This document shows positions 1-8,400 of a stretch of 36,777 nt of DNA, piece after piece (position 1 is the first letter of the stretch; each line of letters opens with the position of its first letter). Made by a program: the position numbers and the translations under genes. Under the pieces are notes generated by a model that worked only from the letters and a program-made list of their open reading frames with translations, did no database searches and was not told the DNA's origin. The stretch comes from Planctomycetota bacterium (GTDB lineage Bacteria > Planctomycetota > UBA8108 > JACQVS01), in contig JACQVS010000067.1 in NCBI GenBank assembly GCA_016209605.1, forward strand, positions 1 to 36,777. The letters run 5' to 3'.

Positions 1-462
1 GACCTCCACCTGGTTGAGGAGCGCCCGCCGCGCTTGGAGGGCCTGGAGCAGCCGGGCGATGTCCTGGTGCACATCCGGAGTCTGAACGACCACGAGCCGG
101 TTTTCATCCGCCTCGATGGAGTTGCGCTCGTTGGCCCAGGAGTCGGGGGCGATGTTCCGGCGGATGAGATCCACCAGCATCTCCGGGGAGACCCGCAGGC
201 CGGGGGTGACCAGCGATTCCTCCACCATGGCGGTAGAAAATTCCACTCCTGCACCGCCCCCCGCGCGCTCCTCCAGCTGGAGCAGGTCCAGGTCCCCCAG
301 GGCCAGGCGGGGGGCGGGGGGCCGCTCTCCGGCCAGGGAAAACCTGGGCAGGGTTTCGGTCAGGAAGCGGACGTCGTAAGAGTGCGTCAGACGTTCGACG
401 GTCGAGGAAGCTTGAGATAAAACGCCGGCGGAAGCGAAAAAAAGAGCCGCGGCCCAGTGCAT
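1..462 (-). CDS. Secretin N-domain-like exported protein, N-terminal part only
   Basis: The reading frame stays open from an ATG at 462 to the window edge (154 codons), so the C-terminus is outside. A GGAGG lies about five bases before the ATG, which supports the start. The first ~20 residues (MHWAAALFFASAGVLSQA) look like a signal peptide. The later segment NRLVVVQTPDVHQDIARLLQ resembles the short beta-alpha-beta N domains of secretins and of related exported planctomycete proteins, where a '.L.v.qtp.vh..i..lL..l' pattern is usual. The gene reads away from the exported protein at 624, and the two share a 161-bp intergenic region with a palindrome. Function beyond 'envelope or secretion-related' cannot be given without the missing C-terminus. 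Confidence 0.65.
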   Translation of the reverse strand, partial: MHWAAALFFASAGVLSQASSTVERLTHSYDVRFLTETLPRFSLAGERPPAPRLALGDLDLLQLEERAGGGAGVEFSTAMVEESLVTPGLRVSPEMLVDLIRRNIAPDSWANERNSIEADENRLVVVQTPDVHQDIARLLQALQARRALLNQVEV

Positions 463-511
463 GGGGGACCTCCGGATAAGAGGGGATTCTCTCACGCGCT
501 ATTCTATTCGA

Positions 512-538
512 AAAAACTAGTGACTGTCACTAGTTTTT
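512..538. promoter_or_regulatory. Perfect 13-bp inverted repeat between divergent genes
   Basis: AAAAACTAGTGAC (512-524), a single T, then GTCACTAGTTTTT (526-538). The arms are exactly complementary. It lies 50 bp upstream of the start at 462 (minus) and 86 bp upstream of the start at 624 (plus), so it could be a dimeric-repressor operator serving both genes. The A-run/T-run flanks would also suit a bidirectional terminator, but neither neighbour ends here, so an operator is the better reading. Confidence 0.6.
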
Positions 539-583
539 ATCGTTCAATCTTCCTCCTTTTGACGTTTTTAAATAGAGAGATGG

Positions 584-592
584 TGATACAAT
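584..592 (+). promoter_or_regulatory. Possible extended -10 promoter
   Basis: TGATACAAT is an extended -10 form (TGn followed by TACAAT) about 30 bp upstream of the start at 624. A TTGACG at 559-564 lies 22 bp upstream, too far to be a standard -35, so only the extended -10 is proposed. A good ribosome binding site (AAGGAGG) precedes the ATG at 624. The sigma-factor preference of this organism is unknown. Confidence 0.3.
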
Positions 593-623
593 TTTTAGAC
601 GTGTCAGCTTAAGGAGGTCGAAC

Positions 624-3600
624 ATGAAGTCCCAGCTTCCCATCGGGAGCTTGATTATCTCTTTAATTCTGCCGGCCCTCGCCCCGGCGCAGACCCTTTC
701 CTCGCTCACCCTCAGCGACTCGAGCGTCGTCGTCGGCGCTCCCCTGACTGGCCAGGTGACCATCGCCGGCTCGCGCTTGAACGTCGCGGTCGTCACGCTT
801 TTCAGCGAGGATTCGAACATCATCGTGCCGGAGATCGTGACCGTCCCTTTTGGCCGGCCGTCGGCGCAGTTTGCGATTTCCACCCGGCAAGTGTGCGTGG
901 CCCGCTCGGCCTCCATCACCGCCACTCTTCGTAACGTCACCAGATCGGCGCCGCTTGTCCTTTCGCCTCTCCTCATCACGGAAGTGAGCCTCAGCCCCGC
1001 CTCCGTCTTTGGCGGCGCGCCGGCCTTCGCGACCGTCAAGGTGGACCGCCCCGCCCCGCCCGGCGGCTGGATCTTCGGCATATCGTCGAGCAATCCGGCG
1101 GTGGCCTCGGTCTTCCCTCCCCACAACGCCATTCCCGAGGGCGCGACGGAGGGGACCTACCGGGTCGACACCTTCGCGGTGGCGGCCTGCACTTCCGTCG
1201 ACATCGAGGCCTCCTGCGGCCAGCAAGCCGCCAGCGCCACGCTACTTGTCGGCGTCAACCGGCGCCTCACCGCGAACGACATGCTCTGGGAGTCCTGGAG
1301 CAGCCGTCACCCCAGCACCAGCCGGGGGATGGTCCTCTGGACGGAGGGGGCCGACCCTTTCAATCCGGAGGGCCTCTACCTCTTCAACGGCGCCGCGACC
1401 GTGGCCGTGCCGCCCGACGGCAGCGCCGAGTCGGTCACGACGACGGTTTTCGGCCTCGGCACAGGACTGGCGCCGGGTGTGACCGTGGCCGCCTGGCGCA
1501 AGGGAACCGACTTCGCCTGGGTCTGGTCGAGCGATTCGAGCGCCCCCGTTCCCATCGACACGGTGAAGGCCCATCCCTTCGACCCCAACAACGACAACAA
1601 CCGGATGAACCCGGAAGGGCTGGCCATCGCCGGCGGCTGCCTCTTCATGGTCATGCAAGCCTTCGATCCGGGCACCAACCGGCTCTCGAAGCACATCTTC
1701 AAGGTCGACGTGGACATCGGCGATCTCACCGGCTTGAGCCTGCCCTTGAGCGGCAGCGGCAAGGTCCCGGGGGCGCCGCGCGTCAAGACCAGCGGCTGCC
1801 AGTCGGCCTGGGTCTTCGATCCCGACTTCGACCTCGATGCCAACGGCGACCCCCAGGACACCGGCTTTCGCCAGCTGCACTTCTATGACGGCGCGGCTGC
1901 GAGCGTGGTCGACAGCGGCCTCCTGAGCGACACGGACTACGACTTCAAGGCCGGCCGGATCGTCTACCAGAAAAGGGTGAACGGCATCAGCCACGTCTTC
2001 CTCTATGACAGCACGCTGGCGAATCCGGTTCCCGTCCGAATCAGCCCCGACACCGCCCCGGGCCAGGGCCACTTCTCCCCCAAAACCGATGGGTTCCACA
2101 TCGCCTGGCTGGCGGGCGATGAAGAGAACGGCAGCTTCAAGAACTTCCACATTGTTTTTCTCGGAGGCATGCAGTTCACCGATGGATCAACGCAGCCCCT
2201 CGATGCGAGCACGTTCAAGGAATTCCCCTTCCAGCTCCAGGGTGGCCAGCTCCTGTGGAGGGACAAGGCCGGCGACTGGCGCTACGCCCATGGAAACCAG
2301 ATCGAGACCCTGTGCATCCGGCCGCCGGAGACAGTCATCGACCCCTGGCTCGCCGATGGCCTCATTGCCTGGTACGGCCAGCCCAACGATCCCAATAACG
2401 GCCTGGACGATGAGGTCTTCTTTTACCGCGGCACGACGCCGGTCTCTCCTTCGCCCCTGCCGCCTCCTCTGGTCTCCGCGACTGCAGGCGACCGTCAAGT
2501 GACGGTCCTCTGGGACCTCGTCCTCGGGGCCACCTCGTTCAACCTCTACATGGCCAAGCAGTCCGGCCTCACCAAGGACAACTTCCAGACCCTCCTGGGC
2601 GGCACCCGATTCACCGGCGCCACCACGCCTTTTACCGCCTCCAGCTTGACGAACGGGGACACTTATTACTTTGTGGTGACGGCCGTGAAAGGCGGGGTCG
2701 AAGGTTCCGGCTCCGAGGAGGTGCAAGCCACCCCCTTGCCGGTCTGGCGGCCCGTTAGCGGCCTGGCGGGGATCGAGTTCCATTGCGTGACCGCGGATCT
2801 CGCCGATCCGCAAGTCGCTTACGCCGGCGGCGGCGGAACCGTTTACAAGACGACCAATGCCGGCGCCGAGTGGGCCCCGCTGCCGGGCGACGTGAACGGC
2901 CGGGACGTCCGCGCCCTCGCCGCAAGCGGCCAGAAAGTCCACGCCGCCACCAGGGATGGCGATCTCTGGCGCAGCCTCGATGGAGGCAGCTCCTGGGCTC
3001 TCGCCGCCGACGGCATCGATCTCGGCGAGCCCCGGAAAGCGCTGGCCTTCGATCACGGGTCGAGCATCCTTTACGCCGCCGACTTCAAGCTGCCGGCGAT
3101 GCAGGAGCCCCAGGACTCTTTCGTCATCATCTCCTTCAACGAGGGGGACAGCTGGGACCACCAGCCCGACTTTCCGGACGGCGAGATCCGCGCCTACGCC
3201 TTCGCTCTCGACCACGCCGGCTTCATGTACGCCGGCGGCACGGGCACTCCCAACCTGGTGAAGAGCGGCGACCACGGCGCCCACTGGGAAGAGGCGGCGC
3301 TGCCGGGATCGAACTACGTCTACTCCCTCGCCTCCCATCCAACGGCGGCGGAGACCATCTACGCCGGCACCCGCGACCACGGCGTCTACAAGACGGTGAA
3401 CGGCGGCGACGCCTGGATCCAGAAAAAGAACGGCTTACCTTCGCCGCTCCCGAGCGTGGATGCCCTCTTCATCGACCCCGAGAGTGGCGACCGGGGGTTC
3501 GCTGGAACAGAAAGCGGGGTCTTCTTGACGGTGAACGGCGGCGATGCCTGGATCGCCCGCAACCAGGGATTGACCACGGCCACCGTGCGGACCATCCATG

Positions 3601-3986
3601 CCTTCGCCATCGCCTCGTCAACCTCGGCGCGCCAGCTGATCGCCGCCACGGCCGCTGGGCTTTTCCTCCTCGAACTCGAGACCCCCGCCCCCATTGGGCC
3701 GGTTGCCTTCAAGCGGGCCGACAGCGACGGCAGCGGCGTCGTCGACATCACCGACGCCGTCCACACCCTCGAGTTCCTCTTCCTGGGAAAAGGGGAGCTG
3801 GCCTGCTACGACGCCGCCGACGTCAACGACGATGGGACTGTGGATGTCACCGATGCAATCGCCAGCCTGATCTGGCTCTTCATCGACCCGGCCAATCCGC
3901 CGGCCGCACCCGGGCCCGAGGCCTGCGGCCTCGATACCACTCCGGCGGCGGAGCCGGTCCCGGAGTGCCGCACCACGTGCTCCTGA
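624..3986 (+). CDS. Large exported multidomain beta-propeller protein with C-terminal dockerin-like repeats
   Basis: The protein has 1120 residues with a signal peptide at 1-22 (ends APAQ). Visible modules, approximate residues: two Ig-like beta-sandwich repeats (22-210, each with an SSSN/vP..a pattern); a TolB-like propeller region (218-605) rich in LW.eg..p...LYLF motifs; a fibronectin type III domain (613-700); a BNR/sortilin-type propeller (708-1022) with repeated motifs such as VYKTTNAGAEW, LWRSLDGGSSW and VYKTVNGGDAW; and a paired Ca-binding dockerin-like module (1028-1095; DSDGSGVVDITDA and DVNDDGTVDVTDA). It is expected to be secreted or surface-bound, with the propellers binding ligand or glycan. 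No catalytic residues are recognisable. AAGGAGG nine bases upstream supports the ATG. The substrate is unknown. Confidence 0.85.
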   Translation: MKSQLPIGSLIISLILPALAPAQTLSSLTLSDSSVVVGAPLTGQVTIAGSRLNVAVVTLFSEDSNIIVPEIVTVPFGRPSAQFAISTRQVCVARSASITATLRNVTRSAPLVLSPLLITEVSLSPASVFGGAPAFATVKVDRPAPPGGWIFGISSSNPAVASVFPPHNAIPEGATEGTYRVDTFAVAACTSVDIEASCGQQAASATLLVGVNRRLTANDMLWESWSSRHPSTSRGMVLWTEGADPFNPEGLYLFNGAATVAVPPDGSAESVTTTVFGLGTGLAPGVTVAAWRKGTDFAWVWSSDSSAPVPIDTVKAHPFDPNNDNNRMNPEGLAIAGGCLFMVMQAFDPGTNRLSKHIFKVDVDIGDLTGLSLPLSGSGKVPGAPRVKTSGCQSAWVFDPDFDLDANGDPQDTGFRQLHFYDGAAASVVDSGLLSDTDYDFKAGRIVYQKRVNGISHVFLYDSTLANPVPVRISPDTAPGQGHFSPKTDGFHIAWLAGDEENGSFKNFHIVFLGGMQFTDGSTQPLDASTFKEFPFQLQGGQLLWRDKAGDWRYAHGNQIETLCIRPPETVIDPWLADGLIAWYGQPNDPNNGLDDEVFFYRGTTPVSPSPLPPPLVSATAGDRQVTVLWDLVLGATSFNLYMAKQSGLTKDNFQTLLGGTRFTGATTPFTASSLTNGDTYYFVVTAVKGGVEGSGSEEVQATPLPVWRPVSGLAGIEFHCVTADLADPQVAYAGGGGTVYKTTNAGAEWAPLPGDVNGRDVRALAASGQKVHAATRDGDLWRSLDGGSSWALAADGIDLGEPRKALAFDHGSSILYAADFKLPAMQEPQDSFVIISFNEGDSWDHQPDFPDGEIRAYAFALDHAGFMYAGGTGTPNLVKSGDHGAHWEEAALPGSNYVYSLASHPTAAETIYAGTRDHGVYKTVNGGDAWIQKKNGLPSPLPSVDALFIDPESGDRGFAGTESGVFLTVNGGDAWIARNQGLTTATVRTIHAFAIASSTSARQLIAATAAGLFLLELETPAPIGPVAFKRADSDGSGVVDITDAVHTLEFLFLGKGELACYDAADVNDDGTVDVTDAIASLIWLFIDPANPPAAPGPEACGLDTTPAAEPVPECRTTCS

Positions 3987-4004
3987 GCTTGGATCAACGG
4001 GCGC

Positions 4005-4319
4005 TCAACGCCGCTTCTCCAGGCGCTTCCGCGCCTCGACCAGGTTGCGGTGGGCGATGGCCTAGTCCGGCCGCGCCTTGAGGGCGCGGGAAAAGTGGTC
4101 GATGGCCTCCTCGGTCTTTCCCTGGCAGCCGAGGAGGACCTCCTGGTTCTCCGCGACGAAAGCTTCCTCCTGAGAGTCGTCATCTCCATCTTCCCGCACC
4201 CAAACCTTGAAATGCCCGCCGTTTCCCGGTCCGCAGCCGGCGCCCAGGGCGGCCAGGCACAAAGCCAGGGAAGAAAGGATAAACACGGTCGATGTCCTGA
4301 AACCCATAAGACTCCTCAT
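4005..4319 (-). pseudogene. Small TPR lipoprotein interrupted by an in-frame amber codon
   Basis: From ATG 4319 the frame encodes a hydrophobic leader ending in ALGAGC, a lipobox-like site, then an acidic linker and a tetratricopeptide segment (GKTEEAIDHFSRALKARPD). A TAG at 4064-4062 stops it at 85 residues. Past the TAG the same frame continues with AIAHRNLVEARKRLEKRR and a TGA at 4007-4005. Together these form a normal TPR helix pair in which the TAG occupies the usual Tyr position after 'RPD'. A single TAC-to-TAG change, a sequencing error, or read-through would each explain it. ATG 4307, preceded by GAGGAG, is an alternative start. The truncated product would lack the second TPR helix. 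Confidence 0.6.
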
Positions 4320-4474
4320 GGCCTTTAGCCGGTGATATCTCCTCAGACGAGATCTGGCCGAGGTTATTCAGCCAATTTTGAAAATTCGCTCAGAGGGGAA
4401 GTCTCCATCCTCAAGCCAGGACTCGGTTCAGCCGGGGGAAAAAAGGCGAGAGATCGGTTATCATTTATGGAGGT

Positions 4475-5458
4475 ATGAAAACCGCCTTCATCACCGGCAT
4501 CACGGGCCAGGATGGATCTTACCTGGCCGATTTCCTGGTCGAGAAGGGCTACCGCGTCGGCGGCCTGGTCCGGCCCTCGAGCTCGGGATCTTCCCAGCGT
4601 ATCGCCCATCTCTTCGGCCGGATCGAACTCTTCTCGGGAGATCTCACCGATCTGGGCGGGCTCATCCGGATCCTGGAGAGCTTGCAGCCGGATGAAGTCT
4701 ACAACCTGGCGGCCCAGTCCTTCGTGCCGCTTTCCTGGGAGCAGACGCTCTTGTCATCCCAGGTCACCGGCCTGGGAGTGGCGGCGATCCTCGAGGCGAT
4801 GCGGCTCGCCTGCCCTGGAGCGCGCTTCTACCAGGCTTCCTCGAGCGAGATGTTCGGCAACGCCCCCGAAAGCCCGCAGTCGGAGAGAACCCCTTTCACG
4901 CCGCGCTCCCCCTACGCCGCCGCCAAGCTCTTCGGCCACTGGATCACCGTCAACTACCGCGAGAACTTCGGCCTCTTCTCCGTCTCCGGCATCTGCTTCA
5001 ACCACGAATCGCCCCGGAGGGGCCTGGAGTTCGTCTCCCGCAAGGTGACCCGCGCCGCCGCCCGCATCCAGCTGGGGCTCGAGGCGAAGCTGCCCCTCGG
5101 CAACCTCGAAGCCCGCCGCGACTGGGGCTTCGCCGGCGACTACGTCCAGGCCATGTGGCGGATGCTGCAGCAGCCGGCGCCGGAGGACTTCGTCATCGCC
5201 ACCGGCGTCTCGCACTCGGTGAGCGACCTGGTCTCGATCGCCTTCGAGCGGGCCGGGCTGGACTGGCGGAAGCACGTGGTGATCGATCCCGCCTTCCAGC
5301 GCCCGGCGGAGGTCCATCACCTCGTGGGCGATGCTTCGAAGGCTCGGGAGAAGCTGGGGTGGAAGCCGGCCATGGACTTCCAGCAGCTCATCCACGGAAT
5401 GGTGGACCACGATCTGGAACTGGCCCGGGAGGAGCTGCAAGGGGCAAGGAAACCGTAA
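4475..5458 (+). CDS. gmd: GDP-mannose 4,6-dehydratase
   Basis: This cytosolic short-chain dehydrogenase/reductase converts GDP-mannose to GDP-4-keto-6-deoxymannose, the entry to GDP-fucose, GDP-rhamnose and related sugars for surface polysaccharide. The 327-residue length fits the family. The N-terminal NAD(P)-binding motif is GITGQDG (residues 8-14). The active site is seen as SSSEMFG with Ser123 and Glu125, and Tyr147-x3-Lys151 ([10 protein letters not shown]). [16 protein letters not shown] and [11 protein letters not shown] are family hallmarks. The start is fixed by the canonical [11 protein letters not shown] opening. A GGAGG sits only one base before the ATG, an unusually short spacing. 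No fucose synthase or glycosyltransferase lies nearby, so the pathway must be completed elsewhere. Confidence 0.95.
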   Translation: MKTAFITGITGQDGSYLADFLVEKGYRVGGLVRPSSSGSSQRIAHLFGRIELFSGDLTDLGGLIRILESLQPDEVYNLAAQSFVPLSWEQTLLSSQVTGLGVAAILEAMRLACPGARFYQASSSEMFGNAPESPQSERTPFTPRSPYAAAKLFGHWITVNYRENFGLFSVSGICFNHESPRRGLEFVSRKVTRAAARIQLGLEAKLPLGNLEARRDWGFAGDYVQAMWRMLQQPAPEDFVIATGVSHSVSDLVSIAFERAGLDWRKHVVIDPAFQRPAEVHHLVGDASKAREKLGWKPAMDFQQLIHGMVDHDLELAREELQGARKP

Positions 5459-5557
5459 TCGCCGTCCCGATCGAGCAGGGGAAGCCTCAAAACGCCAGCC
5501 CGTCGTGCGATGAAATGGACACCTGGAGTTATCATGATTTGCTCCTCCAGCTTGTTT

Positions 5558-8074
5558 TCAGCAGGAGGGGGGCGTTTCGCAGGGGAGGGAGTCGCTCGTG
5601 GAATCGAGGCCGCAAGCGGGGAATGGGGGCGGCGGCGCGGCGGCGCCCAGGAAAAGATGCTCGAGCAAGCGGATGGGATCGGTGATCTCCAGGACGCCGT
5701 TGTCATCGGCATCGAGGCTCTTCCGGCATTCCGGCTCTCGAGTCCCCAGAAAGAGGAATTCGAGGCTGAAGATGGCATCGCTCAGGTCGGCAACCTCGTC
5801 GAGGTTGGCATCGCCGCGGAGGAAGGATTCACCGAGCGGCGCGATGGCGAGATCGGCAATCAGCGCCTGTAGGGGCTCGAAGGGGAACTGGTCCGGCGCG
5901 CCGAGGTCGCTCCCCGCGGCGGCGATGCCAAGAAGAAGAGTCTCCGGCAGCCCTTCCATGGCCACTTGCTGGACCGGCGCTCCCCAGGCGTTTCCATCGG
6001 GCGAGCTCCAGAAGGTGAGCGACACGCCTTTCCGCAGGATCCGCAGCCAGCCGCCCGGCGTCTCCAGCTCTTCTCCCGTTTGCAATTCGGCGTAATCGCC
6101 AGCGGCCGGGCGATGGAGAGCGACAAAGCGATTCCTGGCGTTGAGGTCTGACGGTTTCTCGATGGCCACTGCTCCAAAGCGGGCGCCCGGATCGATGCCC
6201 TCCCGGAACATCACTCCAAGTATGGCGGAACGGTTGAGTTTCAAGATCTCCGCGACCCTCGCCGTCAAGCGGAAATCGCCGCGCCACCCTTGATAAACGA
6301 AAAAGCACTCATCCTCTTTCCCTCCAATGCCCTTTCCCCCCGCGCAAACGCGCCATGCGCTGCCGCCGTCGCCGGGAGCGCTTTCCTCGAATCGGGACGA
6401 ACCGGGATAAGCCGGCGCGCCGATGTCAACCGGCGTCCACGGGGAGAGGTCCGCCGCCGGGCAAAGAACCGAGACGCCTTTCTTGATCGAGGCCTTGCGG
6501 CCCAGGTCGTCCGTTGTGGTCAGGGTGGCGATGAAGCGCCCGGAGCCGTCGTAGCGGTTTGCCGCCGTAAGGCCCTCGCCGGTCTTCCCGTCGCCGAAGT
6601 CCCAGTGGTAGGAAAGGGTCTGGCTGCCCGGCGCCGCGATCGTTGCCGAGGCGTCAAAGGCGGCCTCGAGGGGCGCTATCCCGGCCGCGGGCGTCACCGT
6701 GAAGTCCAGGACAGGGCAGGAGCAAAAGATGGAGACCTCCGTCGTGAACGTGTAAGGAATGGGGCTGCTGCTCGGGAACTTGAGCTCGACGAAATAAGCC
6801 GTCTGCCCGTAAGTCGGGCCGGCCGCCCGAGCCCGGTAGATTCCATCCCCCTCGCCGGTGAGGACCGAGCTCTTCCACACGACGCCGGTGCCGATGCGGA
6901 AGTCCCGGTTCACAGGGTTCGTCGCTTGCCACAGCCTCGCCTCGAGGGGAGGATCCGCGGTCTCGATTCTCATCAAACCATCCCCCTCGATTGTCCAGGT
7001 GAACTCCGGCAGGGGCTTGCCGCTCAAGACCGCCTCGTAAAAGGCCTGCACTCCGTCCGCCACCTCCCCGGGCTGGAGTCCGAAGTGGCCGATGTTCGGC
7101 ACGTAGCGGAGGTACTTCGGCCCCGGCAGGTCCTTGAAATAAAACTGGGCGGAGTCCGGCACGAAGAACTGGTCGTCCGCGGAGTTGACGAGGTACTTTG
7201 GCAAGGTGAGGCGCTCGCGGTACTCGAAGGGATCGATGATCTTGAGAAGGGCCTGCCCCTCCGGCGTGTTCATCCTCTGGATGACGTTCTCGCGAACATA
7301 GTCCTGAATGGCGACGGCGTAGCCTCCGACGGTGTCCAGCGTGACCCCCTCGTAAGCCAGGCGGTGATGGGCCATCTGCTCATCGATATTGAGGACGTCG
7401 ATGACCACGGGAACGATCGCTTTCACCCGCGCGTCCACGGCGGCCGTCAGCCAGGAGGTCCAGCCGCGCTTCGAGGCCCCCGTGACCACGAAATTCTCCA
7501 CGGTGAACGCCGGATCCGCCTCGCCGCCAAGGAAGGCCTGGACCGTGTCCATCGCCCGCACGGCGCTTTTCACCATGGGGAGAAGGGCCGGCCAGGTTCC
7601 GTCGCCGCTGTCCAGGAACCGGGCGAAGGTGTAAGCGAGGATCTGGTCTTCCTTTCGGGATCTGCCCTCGCCTGTGAAGACCAGAGGCTGGTTGGGGACG
7701 AAGCGCAGCGACGCGACCACCGTCTGGGTGTTGAGCGCCAGAGCGCGTTCAACCGGATTGATCAAAGGGATGCTGCCGTTGTCCCCTTCGCCGATCCAGA
7801 GAATGGCGGTCGTGCTCTTCACCGTTTGCGGCACGATGATGAACAGCCTATGGCTCCAGAGAGCCGGGCTGACCTCGGAGCCTGGCCGCCAGATTTGCGA
7901 GTCCATGTCGAGGCTGTACTGGGTATAGACGGGCAAGACCAGCTTCTGGATGAGGCGATACCGGTAATTCGCATCGGGAGCCGCCACGTAGTCGTCTAGG
8001 GCCGTGCCGTCCGCTCGGTTCCAGAGGCCAGCCGCGAGGGCAAGCGCAACCAGATATTTAAGAAGTCTTGTCAT
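5558..8074 (-). CDS. Exported PhoPQ-activated pathogenicity-related (PqaA-like) hydrolase with PKD and dockerin-like modules
   Basis: The start at 8074 gives 838 residues with a signal peptide (MTRLLKYLVALALAAGLW) and a GGAGG six bases upstream. An upstream in-frame ATG at 8122 would put 16 charged residues ahead of the signal and is rejected. Residues ~25-455 match the PhoPQ_related alpha/beta-hydrolase family. The probable nucleophile is Ser201 in VTGASKRGWTSW, with a likely acid in NSADDQFF and His in PNIGHFGLQ. Next come a PKD domain (~460-545; YHWDFGDG), a concanavalin-like beta-sandwich (~550-755; FVYQGWRGDFRLTARV, LGVMFREG), and a doubled Ca-binding dockerin-like end (~760-838). The substrate is unknown. 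The end module is the same type as that of the 624-3986 protein, pointing to a shared sorting or attachment route. Confidence 0.85.
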   Translation of the reverse strand: MTRLLKYLVALALAAGLWNRADGTALDDYVAAPDANYRYRLIQKLVLPVYTQYSLDMDSQIWRPGSEVSPALWSHRLFIIVPQTVKSTTAILWIGEGDNGSIPLINPVERALALNTQTVVASLRFVPNQPLVFTGEGRSRKEDQILAYTFARFLDSGDGTWPALLPMVKSAVRAMDTVQAFLGGEADPAFTVENFVVTGASKRGWTSWLTAAVDARVKAIVPVVIDVLNIDEQMAHHRLAYEGVTLDTVGGYAVAIQDYVRENVIQRMNTPEGQALLKIIDPFEYRERLTLPKYLVNSADDQFFVPDSAQFYFKDLPGPKYLRYVPNIGHFGLQPGEVADGVQAFYEAVLSGKPLPEFTWTIEGDGLMRIETADPPLEARLWQATNPVNRDFRIGTGVVWKSSVLTGEGDGIYRARAAGPTYGQTAYFVELKFPSSSPIPYTFTTEVSIFCSCPVLDFTVTPAAGIAPLEAAFDASATIAAPGSQTLSYHWDFGDGKTGEGLTAANRYDGSGRFIATLTTTDDLGRKASIKKGVSVLCPAADLSPWTPVDIGAPAYPGSSRFEESAPGDGGSAWRVCAGGKGIGGKEDECFFVYQGWRGDFRLTARVAEILKLNRSAILGVMFREGIDPGARFGAVAIEKPSDLNARNRFVALHRPAAGDYAELQTGEELETPGGWLRILRKGVSLTFWSSPDGNAWGAPVQQVAMEGLPETLLLGIAAAGSDLGAPDQFPFEPLQALIADLAIAPLGESFLRGDANLDEVADLSDAIFSLEFLFLGTREPECRKSLDADDNGVLEITDPIRLLEHLFLGAAAPPPPFPACGLDSTSDSLPCETPPSC

Positions 8075-8400
8075 GGGGGCCTCCAACTCACTTTGGCGTT
8101 TCCTCAAATTCTGTGATCGCAAATTTATTATTTTCTATGACCCAGGTCACAAGAAGGTTGATTCCTTCCTCGATCCCGATCCCGATTTCCATGGAAAAAT
8201 AAGCGATGCACCGGTCGGGCTCCTGCTGGAAGGCCCGAGGCCGACCTGTTGGATTTGAGCCAGGGGATGTTTGATTTCCAGCATCCAGCCGTTAGCATGA
8301 GACTTATGAGCGGTTTAAAGCGCGGCCAGGCTGCTTCATGAACGGCCTGGTGGTCTGGCGCGGCGGTTGCAGCGGGTGACGCAAGGAGAATGTCGCGATC
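8075..8400. other. Divergent intergenic region
   Basis: This 326-bp gap lies between the minus-strand hydrolase and the histidine kinase. I see no convincing gene. It contains a CRP-like dyad (8136-8151) and a short palindrome TTTCCATGGAAA near 8190, preceded by a tandem GATCCC repeat. Promoters for both neighbours should lie here, but no clear -35/-10 pair stands out. Confidence 0.5.
8136..8151 (-). promoter_or_regulatory. CRP/FNR-like binding site candidate
   Basis: TATGA-CCCAGG-TCACA matches the CRP half-site layout TGTGA-N6-TCACA with one mismatch. It lies 62-77 bp upstream of the start at 8074, a usual activator position. This is only a pattern match; no CRP gene is in the window. Confidence 0.3.

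Noticed and set aside
5520..5557. CTGGAG/CTCCAG as a terminator between the convergent gmd and hydrolase genes
   Set aside because: Six-base stem with a loop of about 16 nt and no T-run; too weak to call.
6290..7999. 569-codon plus-strand frame over the PhoPQ-related gene
   Set aside because: It is a shadow of the minus-strand gene; the product is Arg/Gly/Asp-rich and lacks any fold signature.
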